From Pseudomonas sp. TTU2014-080ASC (GTDB taxonomy: Bacteria; Pseudomonadota; Gammaproteobacteria; Pseudomonadales; Pseudomonadaceae): DNA of 64,000 bases. Location of the stretch: positions 124,001 to 188,000 of the forward strand of contig NZ_LKKK01000014.1 in assembly GCF_001446935.1 (NCBI RefSeq), in the 5' to 3' direction. Shown here piece after piece: positions 7,605 to 15,377 of the stretch (positions within the stretch are counted from its first letter, which is position 1; every line of letters starts with the position of its first letter). A program made the position numbers and the translations under genes. The notes below the pieces were generated by a model. It had not been told where the DNA came from and did not search any database. It saw only the letters and a list, made by a program, of their open reading frames with translations.

Positions 7605-8939
7605 TTACACTGTTTGCGACTGCGACTGCGACTGCGACTGCGATACAGGTGGCGTGCTTCCGCCACTGGCCAGCTCACGCTGCAGGGTGTCTTCATCCAG
7701 CTCTTTACACCACTTGGCAACCACAACTGTGGCAACACCATTACCGATCAGGTTGGTCAAGGCACGGGCTTCGGACATGAAGCGATCGATACCCAAAATA
7801 AGCGCCAAACCAGCAATCGGCAGATGCCCCACAGCAGACAGAGTCGCTGCCAGTACGATAAAGCCGCTACCAGTCACGCCCGCCGCCCCTTTAGAAGCCA
7901 CCAACAGCACCAACAACAGGGTGATCTGGTGCGAAAGGTCCATCGGTGTATCAGTTGCCTGGGCAATAAACACGGCAGCCATGGTCAGGTAGATTGAAGT
8001 GCCGTCCAGATTGAAGGAGTAACCAGTCGGGATAACCAGCCCCACCACCGACTTCTTCGCTCCCAGCTTCTCCATTTTCGCCAGCATGCGCGGCAATACT
8101 GACTCTGAAGAAGAGGTGCCGAGCACGATCATCAACTCTTCACGGATATAGCGGATAAACCGCAGGATGCTGAAGCCATGGGCGCGGGCAATCCCGCCCA
8201 GAACAACCAGAACAAACACCACGCAGGTGATGTAGAAGCACAGCATCAGCTGACCGAGCTGCACCAGCGAGCCCACTCCATACTGGCCGATGGTGAAAGC
8301 CATCGCACCAAATGCACCGATCGGAGCTACCTTCATGATCATGTTGATGATGCCGAACATGACATGGGCAATGCGGTCGATAAAATCCAGCACCGGGCGG
8401 CCGTAGTCGCCCATGCGCTGCAGAGCAAAGGCAAAAATGACCGAGAAGAACAGAACCTGCAGGATGTCACCGTTGGCAAACGCCCCAACCACAGTGCCTG
8501 GAATCACATTAAGCAGGAAGCCAACAGTCGATTGCTGCTCACCTGCTGCTGCATAGCTGGCGATTTTGCTGGCATCCAGCGTGGCCGGGTCTACGTGCAT
8601 ACCCACACCTGGCTCAACCACGTTAACCACAATCAGGCCGATGACCAAGGCGATGGTGGAGACGATCTCGAAGTACATCAGGGCATAGCCGCCGGTTTTA
8701 CCGACTGCCTTCATGTCCTGCATACCGGCAATACCGCTGACGACCGTACAGAAAATGATTGGCGCGATTACCATTTTGATCAGCTTGACGAATCCATCGC
8801 CCAGCAGCTTCAGGGTAACTGCGGTTTCCGGGTAAAAGTGACCCAGCAGAATACCGATGGTGATGGCTAGCAGCACCTGCACATACAGCATTTTGTAGAA
8901 CGGCTGGCGTGGGGCAGCATCAAGAGTGGTGTCAGTCAT
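7605..8939 (-). CDS. dctA: C4-dicarboxylate:cation symporter DctA
   Basis: 444-residue inner-membrane glutamate/dicarboxylate transporter (DAACS family) for succinate, fumarate and malate. Visible family signatures are the serine-rich reentrant loop LGTSSSESVLPRM, the motif GYSFNLDGTSIYLTMAAVFIA, and ASKGAAGVTGSGF. The ATG at 8939 has AGAGGA upstream; an upstream start at 9002 would add 21 residues not seen in relatives. The extreme C-terminus is an unusual Ser-Gln repeat (about SQSQSQSQSQTV) encoded by a hexamer microsatellite. A sigma-54 promoter lies about 120 bp upstream. Confidence 0.97.
   Translation of the reverse strand: MTDTTLDAAPRQPFYKMLYVQVLLAITIGILLGHFYPETAVTLKLLGDGFVKLIKMVIAPIIFCTVVSGIAGMQDMKAVGKTGGYALMYFEIVSTIALVIGLIVVNVVEPGVGMHVDPATLDASKIASYAAAGEQQSTVGFLLNVIPGTVVGAFANGDILQVLFFSVIFAFALQRMGDYGRPVLDFIDRIAHVMFGIINMIMKVAPIGAFGAMAFTIGQYGVGSLVQLGQLMLCFYITCVVFVLVVLGGIARAHGFSILRFIRYIREELMIVLGTSSSESVLPRMLAKMEKLGAKKSVVGLVIPTGYSFNLDGTSIYLTMAAVFIAQATDTPMDLSHQITLLLVLLVASKGAAGVTGSGFIVLAATLSAVGHLPIAGLALILGIDRFMSEARALTNLIGNGVATVVVAKWCKELDEDTLQRELASGGSTPPVSQSQSQSQSQTV
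7615..7643. repeat. Hexanucleotide tandem repeat (TGCGAC)4.8 in the dctA 3' end
   Basis: Four perfect TGCGAC units plus TGCGA. On the coding strand the repeat encodes alternating Ser and Gln at the DctA C-terminus. Because the unit is 6 bp, copy-number change would alter tail length without a frameshift. Confidence 0.95.
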
Positions 8940-9058
8940 TGCAGTGATCCTCTGCGGCACGCAGGTGTTGTTGGAAATGTTGCGTCGCCGAATTAAGTGC
9001 AATCTCTCGCGTCAGAGAGGCGTTTCAGAACGCCAGGGGCGTCGCTACAGGGCCTATC

Positions 9059-9073
9059 GCAAGGCCTGTGCCA
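9059..9073 (-). promoter_or_regulatory. Sigma-54 (RpoN) -24/-12 promoter of dctA
   Basis: The minus strand reads TGGCACAGGCCTTGC, i.e. TGGCAC-N5-TTGC, an exact fit to the -24/-12 elements of RpoN promoters. It points toward dctA, whose ATG is about 120 bp downstream. In Pseudomonas and rhizobia dctA is known to be driven by RpoN with the DctB/DctD system. Confidence 0.85.
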
Positions 9074-9146
9074 AAGCACAAAAAACCACTTAATCCCCCG
9101 TATTTACTGGACTAAAGCGGTACATGAAGGGATATGTAATCGATTT

Positions 9147-9199
9147 GAATTGGCGGATTTCCGCACGTACTACATGACCGAACTGGCGGGTTTCCACAC
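9147..9199. promoter_or_regulatory. Tandem upstream activator sites, probably for DctD
   Basis: Two copies of a 20-mer (9147-9166 and 9180-9199) match at 17 of 20 positions and are spaced 33 bp. The first contains the dyad GCGGA-TT-TCCGC. Read on the minus strand the core TGCGGAAATCCGC is what I remember of the rhizobial DctD upstream activating sequences. They lie about 75-140 bp upstream of the sigma-54 promoter, the usual enhancer distance. Binding by the divergent AraC regulator is the alternative. Confidence 0.65.
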
Positions 9200-9288
9200 A
9201 CACAGCAGCCATGAAGATTGCAACAGGCCGCTTGTTGCCGGACGGATAGGCTGGCTAAGATCGACCCGCCTTCCACTGAGCTCATCCT

Positions 9289-10287
9289 ATGCGTGAACGG
9301 ACCATCGCCATTCACTTTGTCCGCGCAGCCTTGCGTGGTCCCCAGCGCCACGGTCACGACTGTGCCGCGCCATTGCGTCAGGCCGGAATTCAACCGGCGC
9401 TGCTGGATCAACCACGGGCGCGTATCGCCCCGGAGCAGTTTGCCCGGCTGATTCAGTTGTTGTGGGAAAGCCTGGATGACGAATATCTCGGCTTTGGCCG
9501 CAGCGCCAGCAAACGCGGCACCTTCGCCATGATGTGCCACACCTTGATTCACTGTCGCACGCTGGAAAAGGCCCTGCTCCGAGGCACGCTGTTCTACAGC
9601 CTGTTCCCGGACGCACCGGCCATTCGCCTGGATGTGGACGGTGACTGGGCACGACTGACAGTGGATGACTCCAGCCTGTGGGACCCGGACCATTTTTTGG
9701 TGGAAAGCCTGTTGGTGATTTGGCATCGCCTCGGCAGCTGGCTAATTGGCCAGCGCGTACGCATTGAAGAAGCCACGTTCACCTACCCAGAGCCCAGCCA
9801 CGCTAGCGAATACGAACTGCTGTTTCCCTGCCGGCGGGAATTCTCAAGGCCCGTCACCTGCCTGTGCTTTCACAGCCGCTACCTGCATATGCCACTGCTG
9901 CAGGACGAGCGCACGCTCAAGCATTTTCTCCAGCATTCTCCGGCCGATCTGCTGGCCCGGCCTGATGGCGGTGACAGCTTGGTCAGCCAGATCCGCCGCC
10001 TGCTAGGCCGCGACTGTAATCACTGGCCTGATCTGGACAATGTCGCCCGCCAGCTCAACACCAGCCCACAGACACTGCGTCGGCGCTTGCGTGAGGAAGA
10101 CTCCAGCTTTCAGGAGCTCAAAGACAATCTGCGCCGCGACTTGGCAATTTATCACTTGGGGCGCAACGAACTGGCGATCCAGGACATTGCCGAACAACTG
10201 GGTTTTTCTGAACCGTCTGCGTTTCACCGGGCCTTCAAAAAATGGACCGGACTAACGCCTGGCGCTTACCGCAGCCAGGAAAGCTGA
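9289..10287 (+). CDS. AraC-family transcriptional regulator (arabinose-binding-like N-terminal domain)
   Basis: 332 residues. The first ~200 form the large N-terminal ligand-binding type domain seen in OruR/ArgR-like AraC regulators of Pseudomonas, and the C-terminal ~100 hold two helix-turn-helix units ending with IAEQLGFSEPSAFHRAFKKWTGLTPGAYR, of which IAEQLGFSEPSAFHRAFKKW is the canonical AraC signature. It is divergent from dctA across a 349-bp intergenic region and convergent with phoQ. The effector and target are unknown; control of dctA is possible but not shown. Confidence 0.9.
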   Translation: MRERTIAIHFVRAALRGPQRHGHDCAAPLRQAGIQPALLDQPRARIAPEQFARLIQLLWESLDDEYLGFGRSASKRGTFAMMCHTLIHCRTLEKALLRGTLFYSLFPDAPAIRLDVDGDWARLTVDDSSLWDPDHFLVESLLVIWHRLGSWLIGQRVRIEEATFTYPEPSHASEYELLFPCRREFSRPVTCLCFHSRYLHMPLLQDERTLKHFLQHSPADLLARPDGGDSLVSQIRRLLGRDCNHWPDLDNVARQLNTSPQTLRRRLREEDSSFQELKDNLRRDLAIYHLGRNELAIQDIAEQLGFSEPSAFHRAFKKWTGLTPGAYRSQES

Positions 10288-10297
10288 TCCAGGTGGC

Positions 10298-11644
10298 TCA
10301 GCTAAAGCGCATGCGAAATGCAGCACCGCCGAGTTCAGATCGCTCGATAAACAGCTCACCCGAGTAGCTTTCGACAATATCCAGCACCACCGCCAGACCA
10401 ATACCCTGCCCCGGGTTCTGTACATCAAGCCGCATACCCCGCTGCAGAATGAAGTCGCGCTGGCGCTCCGGCACACCGGGTCCATCATCCTCAACCACCA
10501 ACTCATAGCCTTGAGGCAGGTTGCGGACGCTGACTCTGATCTGTGACACGCAGAGTCGGTAAGCGTTTTCCAACAGGTTACCGAGCAACTCCAACAGCGC
10601 GCCCTGCTCCAGCGGTAACTGCTGATCTGCAGCAACCTGGCGAGTCACGCTGACCTGTTTTTCCCGATACACCTTATCCAGCGCAGCACACACATTGCCC
10701 AATGCGGGCTCCACAGGCACCCGGTGACGAATCAGCCCACTTCTGCGCAAGCTCGCGCGCTGCAGCTGGTAGTCGATTTGTTGGCTCATGAGCTCGATCT
10801 GCTGCTGCAGGATCTGCGATTGCTCACGGTTTTGCGGCTGACTGGCGACTACATCACCAACACCTTGCAGCACAGTCAGCGGGGTTTTCAGACTATGCGC
10901 AAGGTCATCCAGTGAGTGGCGGTAGCGTTCGCGCTGCTGGCGCTCACTTTCCAGTAAGCGGTTAAGCGAGTCGGTCAGGCGCAATAATTCTTTGGGGTGG
11001 TTATCACTCAGACTGTGGCGGCTGCCTGACTCAATTTCGTCCATTTCGGTGCTCAGCCCGCGCAACGCCTGAAACCCCCAAGTCAGACCAAACCACAGCA
11101 GCACTAACAACACCAGCAAAGCGCCGCCCAGCCAGAGATAGAGCTGATCGACAAATTCGCGGTACATGGACTGATAGTTACTGGCAGGCTGCAGGGTAAT
11201 CACGCTGAAGGCAGCTGCTTTACCGCGCAACAGATCAATTTCGACGTCATAGACGTAATACTCATGCCCATCGGCATCCTGAGCGCGCAGAAAGATATGG
11301 TCGGTGCCGTCATAGCTGGGTTTGTAATCGACACTCAGGCCCAGAGTCGAACGGGATTGCCAGACTAGGCTGCCATTGCGGTCGTAGATAAAACCCAGCA
11401 GTTTGGACTCCAGCCCATCGAACTCTTCATCCGGGAGGATATCCGGCATTTTCAACTTGCCGTCTTGGGTGCGCGCAGCTGAAACCAGCGCCACGGCATC
11501 AGCAGACAGGCGCGTTTCGATGGATTCCTCCAACGCGATCACAAATGCGCCGCGCAAGGCTGGCAGTAACGCCGACATAAACAGGATGGCCAGCATCGTT
11601 GCGCCTAACATTAGGCGCGCGCGTAAAGACAGGCGAAGTCTCAT
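10298..11644 (-). CDS. phoQ: Sensor histidine kinase PhoQ
   Basis: 448 residues. There are two transmembrane helices flanking a periplasmic sensor domain (roughly residues 35-165), a HAMP-like linker, the DHp box with phospho-accepting His in DDLAHSLKTPLTVLQG, and an ATPase domain with N (LLGNLLENAYRLC), D-x-G (VEDDGPGVP) and G-rich (GQGIGLAVVLDIVE) boxes. PhoQ senses low divalent cations and cationic peptides. Its start overlaps the phoP stop by ATGA, and oprH lies upstream, the standard oprH-phoP-phoQ operon of Pseudomonas. Confidence 0.96.
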   Translation of the reverse strand: MRLRLSLRARLMLGATMLAILFMSALLPALRGAFVIALEESIETRLSADAVALVSAARTQDGKLKMPDILPDEEFDGLESKLLGFIYDRNGSLVWQSRSTLGLSVDYKPSYDGTDHIFLRAQDADGHEYYVYDVEIDLLRGKAAAFSVITLQPASNYQSMYREFVDQLYLWLGGALLVLLVLLWFGLTWGFQALRGLSTEMDEIESGSRHSLSDNHPKELLRLTDSLNRLLESERQQRERYRHSLDDLAHSLKTPLTVLQGVGDVVASQPQNREQSQILQQQIELMSQQIDYQLQRASLRRSGLIRHRVPVEPALGNVCAALDKVYREKQVSVTRQVAADQQLPLEQGALLELLGNLLENAYRLCVSQIRVSVRNLPQGYELVVEDDGPGVPERQRDFILQRGMRLDVQNPGQGIGLAVVLDIVESYSGELFIERSELGGAAFRMRFS

Positions 11645-12318
11645 CGACAGCGCTCGTTAAACAGGTAGCCCTGGCCACGAACGGTCTCAATGGGTTTGAA
11701 GTCCTGATGTCCCTCCAGCTTGCGGCGCAAACGGCCAACCAGCACTTCGATCACGTTAGGGTCGCGCTCTGCATCGTCTGGGTAGAGCTGTTCGATCAGC
11801 CGCTCCTTTGCCACCACCTGCTGTTGATGGCGCATCAGGTACTCCAGAATCCGGTATTCAAAGGCAGTCAGCGCCAGATTCTCATCATTCAATAGCGCCT
11901 GTTTGCGGTTCAGGTCCAGCAGCAGCGGCCCAGCTGAAATCGTCGCCTGAGTGAAGCCGGAAGCACGCCGCAACAGCGCGTTAAGACGCGCTTCAAGCTC
12001 CTCAAACTGAAAGGGTTTGACCACATAATCATCCGCACCGGCGGCCAGACCCTCGACCTTATCCTGCCAGTTGCCACGGGCGGTCAGTATCAGAATCGGG
12101 AAGGTTTTGTCCTGGCTGCGCAACTGGCGAATAAGGTCCAGACCGCTCATACCCGGCAGGCCCAGATCAATTACAGCCAGATCGTGGTTGTATTCAGTAC
12201 TGCGGTACAGCGCTTCTTCAGCGTCTGCAACTGCGTCAACAACGTGTCCCTGTTCACCCAGTCGGGTGTAGAGGTGATGACGCAGCAGGGCTTCATCCTC
12301 CACCACCAACAACTTCAT
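11641..12318 (-). CDS. phoP: Response regulator PhoP
   Basis: 225-residue OmpR-class regulator: receiver domain with acidic pocket (VVEDE), phospho-acceptor D51 (VIDLGLPG) and K (KPFQFEELEARL), followed by a winged-helix DNA-binding domain ending in VRGQGYLFNERCR. It controls Mg2+-limitation and lipid A modification genes and its own operon. Gene order is oprH, phoP, phoQ with a 59-bp gap after oprH and an ATGA overlap into phoQ. Confidence 0.97.
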   Translation of the reverse strand: MKLLVVEDEALLRHHLYTRLGEQGHVVDAVADAEEALYRSTEYNHDLAVIDLGLPGMSGLDLIRQLRSQDKTFPILILTARGNWQDKVEGLAAGADDYVVKPFQFEELEARLNALLRRASGFTQATISAGPLLLDLNRKQALLNDENLALTAFEYRILEYLMRHQQQVVAKERLIEQLYPDDAERDPNVIEVLVGRLRRKLEGHQDFKPIETVRGQGYLFNERCR

Positions 12319-12377
12319 GTCGTGCCTCCTGCAAATGGAATGGCCGGGTTACCCCGGCCAGTATCTGGGACTGCCGA

Positions 12378-12983
12378 TCAGAACTTGTAGTTCGCGCCCA
12401 AGTAGAGCTGGCCACTGCTGTGCAGGTCCAGCGAACCCGCTTTAGGCGCACCATGGGCAGCCATCTCGGTGCTGGCGTTAGTGCGCAGGTAGCGATAACC
12501 GGCCTCAATCGAGGCATTCTGGTTAATGTCCTGCAGCAGACCGGCCTGTAAACCCACAGCATAGCCAACGTCGCTGTCGCGTTTATAACCTTTGCTTTCT
12601 TGCTCCAGCTTTACCAAACCAGCAGTTACACCGCCGAACAGTTTGGTGTTGTAGTCACCTACTGGCAGGAACACATCATAGCTGCCCAGCAGGTTCTGCT
12701 GACGCAGCTTCAGGCCGCTGTCAGAGTCTGAGAGGTTTTCGTAGGTGGCGTAGTAACGGTGAGTGTCCGTCACCTGCCCGGCGCGAATGCCCCAAGTGCC
12801 GGTGTGATCAATCACCTTATCCAACTTGGGATTATTAAGGTTGCGATTCAGCGCAGAAGATTTCTGGATGTTGTTGTCTGTCTGGCCCCAGGTCAGGCCG
12901 ACAAAGTTGTCTGCAGCGTTAGCTGCTACTGCGGTAAATGTCAGAGCGCTGGCCAGTGCCAGTTTGCCAAGTGTGTTGTTCAT
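12378..12983 (-). CDS. oprH: Outer-membrane protein OprH, PhoP/Q-regulated
   Basis: 201 residues with a signal peptide cleaved near NAADNFVG and the eight-stranded barrel typical of OprH; it matches the known sequence closely (ADNFVGLTWGQTDNNIQKS, RRDSDVGYA-type strand, C-terminal QLYLGANYKF ending in Phe). OprH binds LPS and stabilises the outer membrane at low Mg2+. The ATG at 12983 has GGAGG 8 bp upstream; the upstream GTG-type start would add five residues. A four-repeat PhoP site array precedes it. Confidence 0.97.
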   Translation of the reverse strand: MNNTLGKLALASALTFTAVAANAADNFVGLTWGQTDNNIQKSSALNRNLNNPKLDKVIDHTGTWGIRAGQVTDTHRYYATYENLSDSDSGLKLRQQNLLGSYDVFLPVGDYNTKLFGGVTAGLVKLEQESKGYKRDSDVGYAVGLQAGLLQDINQNASIEAGYRYLRTNASTEMAAHGAPKAGSLDLHSSGQLYLGANYKF

Positions 12984-13044
12984 AAGGTGTTCCTCCATGA
13001 TTGGGCTGTTTGCCTAACTCGGAATCCATATTGCCCAATGCAAC

Positions 13045-13083
13045 CTGAACAGCCCCTGAACCCTTCCTGAACCTACGCTGAAC
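13045..13083 (-). promoter_or_regulatory. PhoP box array: four GTTCAG half-sites phased at 11 bp
   Basis: On the minus strand GTTCAG occurs four times with starts exactly 11 bp apart (plus-strand complements at 13045, 13056, 13067, 13078). PhoP boxes are hexamer direct repeats with a 5-bp spacer, so this is two adjacent boxes. A plausible -10 (CAATAT, complement of 13028-13033) begins 11 bp downstream. The array lies between the MFS stop codon and oprH. Confidence 0.88.
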
Positions 13084-13086
13084 GAA

Positions 13087-14268
13087 TCAAACCTTTCGTG
13101 CATTCACCCCGGCAATCACAAATACCAACGCCAACACCGCCAACATCGGCAGCCAGCCCGCATGTTCCCAAACGTACCCGGCAGCGTAGCCGATCAGGCT
13201 AGAACCCAGGTAATAGGCAAACAAATACAGCGCTGAGGCCTGGGCTTTAGCAGTTTTTGCTTGCTGCCCCACCTGCCCGCTGGCCACCGCATGGGCAGCA
13301 AAGAACCCAAGCGTAAACAGCGCAAGACCGGCAACCGCCATACTCAACCACGGTGTGGCACACAGGCCGACTCCCAGCAGCATGATGCCAATACTGCCCA
13401 GCAACACGCGCCGAGCGCCCAAGCGCGGCACCAGCTTGCCGCCCCAGCCAGCGCTGAAGATACCGACCAGATAGACCGTAAAGAGCAAACCGATCAGCGT
13501 GGAAGACAAGTTGAACGGCGCACCGGCAAGGCGAAAGCCCACATAATTGAACATCGCCACAAAGCCGCCCATCAACAAAAAGGCCAGCAAGAATAACCTG
13601 CGCAACGCGGCATTACGCAGATGCCCGGCAAAGTTGGCGGACAGCCCACGAAGCGAAAGAGATTGAGCCGTAAAGTGCCGCGACGGCGGCAGCAGCCAGG
13701 CAAATAGCGCCAGGGCGACAAAGCCCATCCCTGCAACACCGCCTAATGCAAGCTCCCAGCCGCCAATATCACTGAGCAAACCGGCAATCAGCCGCCCCAA
13801 CAGGCCGCCCAAGGCTGTGCCGCCGATATACAACCCCATCGCAGCGGGCAGCGATTGCGGGTCGAACTCTTCCCCCACATAGGCCATCGCCAGCGCAGGC
13901 AAGCCGCTCAAGGCCAGCCCCAGCAATGCCCGCAGCCACAGCAGGTGGCTCCAACTGTCTACCAGCGTACAGGCAATGCCTAGCAATGAAGCCGCACCTA
14001 ACGCAGCCACCATCACAGGCTTACGCCCCCAGCTTTCTGCTAACGCACCGGATATCAATAGACAGAACGCCAGTGTCAGCGTGGTAAACGACAACGCCAG
14101 ACTGCTTCCAGCTGCCGAAACGGAGAAATGCTCCGCCATCAGCGGCAACAGTGGTTGCACGCAATACAGCAGCGCAAACGTGGCAAAACCGGCACAGAAC
14201 AACGCCAGGGTGGCCCGGCGGTAAGCGGCAGTGCCGCGTAACAGATGGGAAGATGCTTCAGATGACAT
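13087..14268 (-). CDS. MFS transporter, YnfM-like drug/arabinose efflux family
   Basis: 393 residues with twelve hydrophobic segments. The loop 2-3 motif reads GALAESWGRKPVM, the MFS signature, and the N-terminal FATFALLYCVQPLLPLMAEHF resembles YnfM-type exporters. ATG at 14268 is preferred; an upstream TTG at 14319 would add 17 polar residues. Its substrate is unknown. The stop codon lies only 4 bp from the PhoP array of oprH, so read-through into oprH is possible because I see no terminator between them. Confidence 0.88.
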   Translation of the reverse strand: MSSEASSHLLRGTAAYRRATLALFCAGFATFALLYCVQPLLPLMAEHFSVSAAGSSLALSFTTLTLAFCLLISGALAESWGRKPVMVAALGAASLLGIACTLVDSWSHLLWLRALLGLALSGLPALAMAYVGEEFDPQSLPAAMGLYIGGTALGGLLGRLIAGLLSDIGGWELALGGVAGMGFVALALFAWLLPPSRHFTAQSLSLRGLSANFAGHLRNAALRRLFLLAFLLMGGFVAMFNYVGFRLAGAPFNLSSTLIGLLFTVYLVGIFSAGWGGKLVPRLGARRVLLGSIGIMLLGVGLCATPWLSMAVAGLALFTLGFFAAHAVASGQVGQQAKTAKAQASALYLFAYYLGSSLIGYAAGYVWEHAGWLPMLAVLALVFVIAGVNARKV

Positions 14269-14382
14269 AGCTAACTCACGCAGGCCTGTGGATGACCTGG
14301 GCGGAAGATTAGCACGCAAGCTAACGATTTTTCATCGAAGTGAATGATATTTTTGACAGCTGTAGGCGCTCAATGCCGCCAT

Positions 14383-14410
14383 AAAAAAACGGGAGCCAAT
14401 CGGCTCCCGT
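14383..14410 (-). terminator. Intrinsic terminator of the putative small RNA
   Basis: Minus strand: 9-bp perfect stem ACGGGAGCC / GGCTCCCGT with a GATT loop, then seven T. The + strand side lacks a T tract, so it works for minus-strand transcription only. Confidence 0.88.
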
Positions 14411-14500
14411 ACTCATTCTGAGTGTGAACGCTTAAGGCCTGGGGACCTTAGCCAAAAACAACCTCACCTGCATTTCCGTAGAAACGCAGAACTAGTGTCT
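14383..14500 (-). ncRNA. Probable unannotated small RNA
   Basis: Read on the minus strand this interval forms three hairpins in a row: a 9-bp stem with a cUACGg tetraloop (14489-14468), a TAAGG...CCTTA hairpin (14450-14433) and a terminal GC-rich hairpin followed by seven T (14410-14383). No minus-strand gene lies upstream, because the next gene (phosphopantetheinyl transferase) is on the + strand. A strong terminator with no coding gene and two extra stable hairpins suggests a non-coding RNA of about 120 nt. The 5' end and promoter are not resolved and I do not recognise the family. Confidence 0.5.
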
Positions 14501-14606
14501 CAAATCAGTAAGCAAGACTCCGTTCCGCTTTGTTGCATCTGTGCAAAGAAATGTAAACGCACCTGTAGTGTTGGCGGCTTTCGCCAGCCACGGCACAATA
14601 GCGCCC

Positions 14607-15317
14607 ATGACCAGCCCCTCCCTTCCCACGTGTTGCAGTCCGCTCAGTGATCACTGGCCACTGCCTCATACACACTCATCTGTGCATCTGATCAGCACCC
14701 ACTTCGATAAGACGCGCTTACAGTCTGACGACTTTGTCCGCTGCGGTGTGCCGATGATCAACGCGCTGGCCAAACGTCAGGCTGAGTTTCTTGCTGGCCG
14801 TATCTGTGCCCGGCAAGCGCTGGAGCGTTTAACCGGCGCAGGCTCTGTCCCAGCCAGTGGTGAAGACCGTGCCCCACAGTGGCCAGAAGGTACAGTCGGT
14901 TCTATAACCCACAGCGGGGATTATGCCGCCGCAATTGTGGGCAGCTTGCAGAACTGGCGCGGACTGGGACTGGATGCCGAAAGCCTGATCCCCGAGCAGC
15001 GCGCCCAGCGCCTGGCTGGAGAAATCCTGACCCCTACCGAACTGGACCGGCTTGGCCCGCTCAACTCTGCGGAGCAAGCCCTGCGCATAACCCTGACCTT
15101 CTCAGCCAAAGAAAGCTTGTTCAAAGCGCTCTATCCGCAAGTGCTTAAACGCTTCTGGTTCCACGATGCCGAGTTGCTTTCGGTCACCCCCGATCAGCAC
15201 TTTACTTTGAGATTACTCATCGACCTGGATGGCAGCTGGACAACCGGAAGCGTTGTGACCGGCCAGTTCTGCATGTTCGACGATTATTTACTCACACTTA
15301 TTGCCATCCCACGCTGA
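14607..15317 (+). CDS. pcpS: 4'-phosphopantetheinyl transferase (EntD/PcpS type)
   Basis: 236 residues. Motifs of Sfp/EntD-type PPTases are present: GSITHSGDYAAAIV (motif 1), GLGLDAESL with the Mg2+-binding Asp/Glu (motif 2), and FSAKESLFKALYP (motif 3). It moves phosphopantetheine from CoA to Ser of acyl-, peptidyl- or aryl-carrier proteins. In Pseudomonas aeruginosa a single such enzyme, PcpS, serves both fatty acid and siderophore synthesis; assignment of that symbol is by similarity of type. The ATG at 14607 is preferred to an upstream GTG at 14541, which would place 22 extra residues in front. Confidence 0.88.
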   Translation: MTSPSLPTCCSPLSDHWPLPHTHSSVHLISTHFDKTRLQSDDFVRCGVPMINALAKRQAEFLAGRICARQALERLTGAGSVPASGEDRAPQWPEGTVGSITHSGDYAAAIVGSLQNWRGLGLDAESLIPEQRAQRLAGEILTPTELDRLGPLNSAEQALRITLTFSAKESLFKALYPQVLKRFWFHDAELLSVTPDQHFTLRLLIDLDGSWTTGSVVTGQFCMFDDYLLTLIAIPR

Positions 15318-15377
15318 GAGCGCCAATTCAGGCGGCAAATCCGCTACTATCCGCGCACTGCCGGTTGGAGTTTTTGT

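Noticed and set aside
7615..7643. Short tandem array considered as a CRISPR-like repeat
   Set aside because: The unit is 6 bp with no spacers and lies inside dctA; it is a microsatellite.
8178..8870. 230-codon open frame opposite dctA
   Set aside because: Antisense shadow rich in His, Gln and Asp; no start signal and no domain.
9112..9726. Minus-strand frame opposite the AraC gene containing repeated CGNPP motifs
   Set aside because: The repeated motif is only the translation of the two 20-bp upstream sites; the rest is antisense to the AraC gene.
14383..14500. Putative small RNA considered as RsmX/RsmY/RsmZ
   Set aside because: Only one ANGGA-type motif is visible, whereas those RNAs carry several exposed GGA loops, and the neighbourhood does not match what I remember for them.
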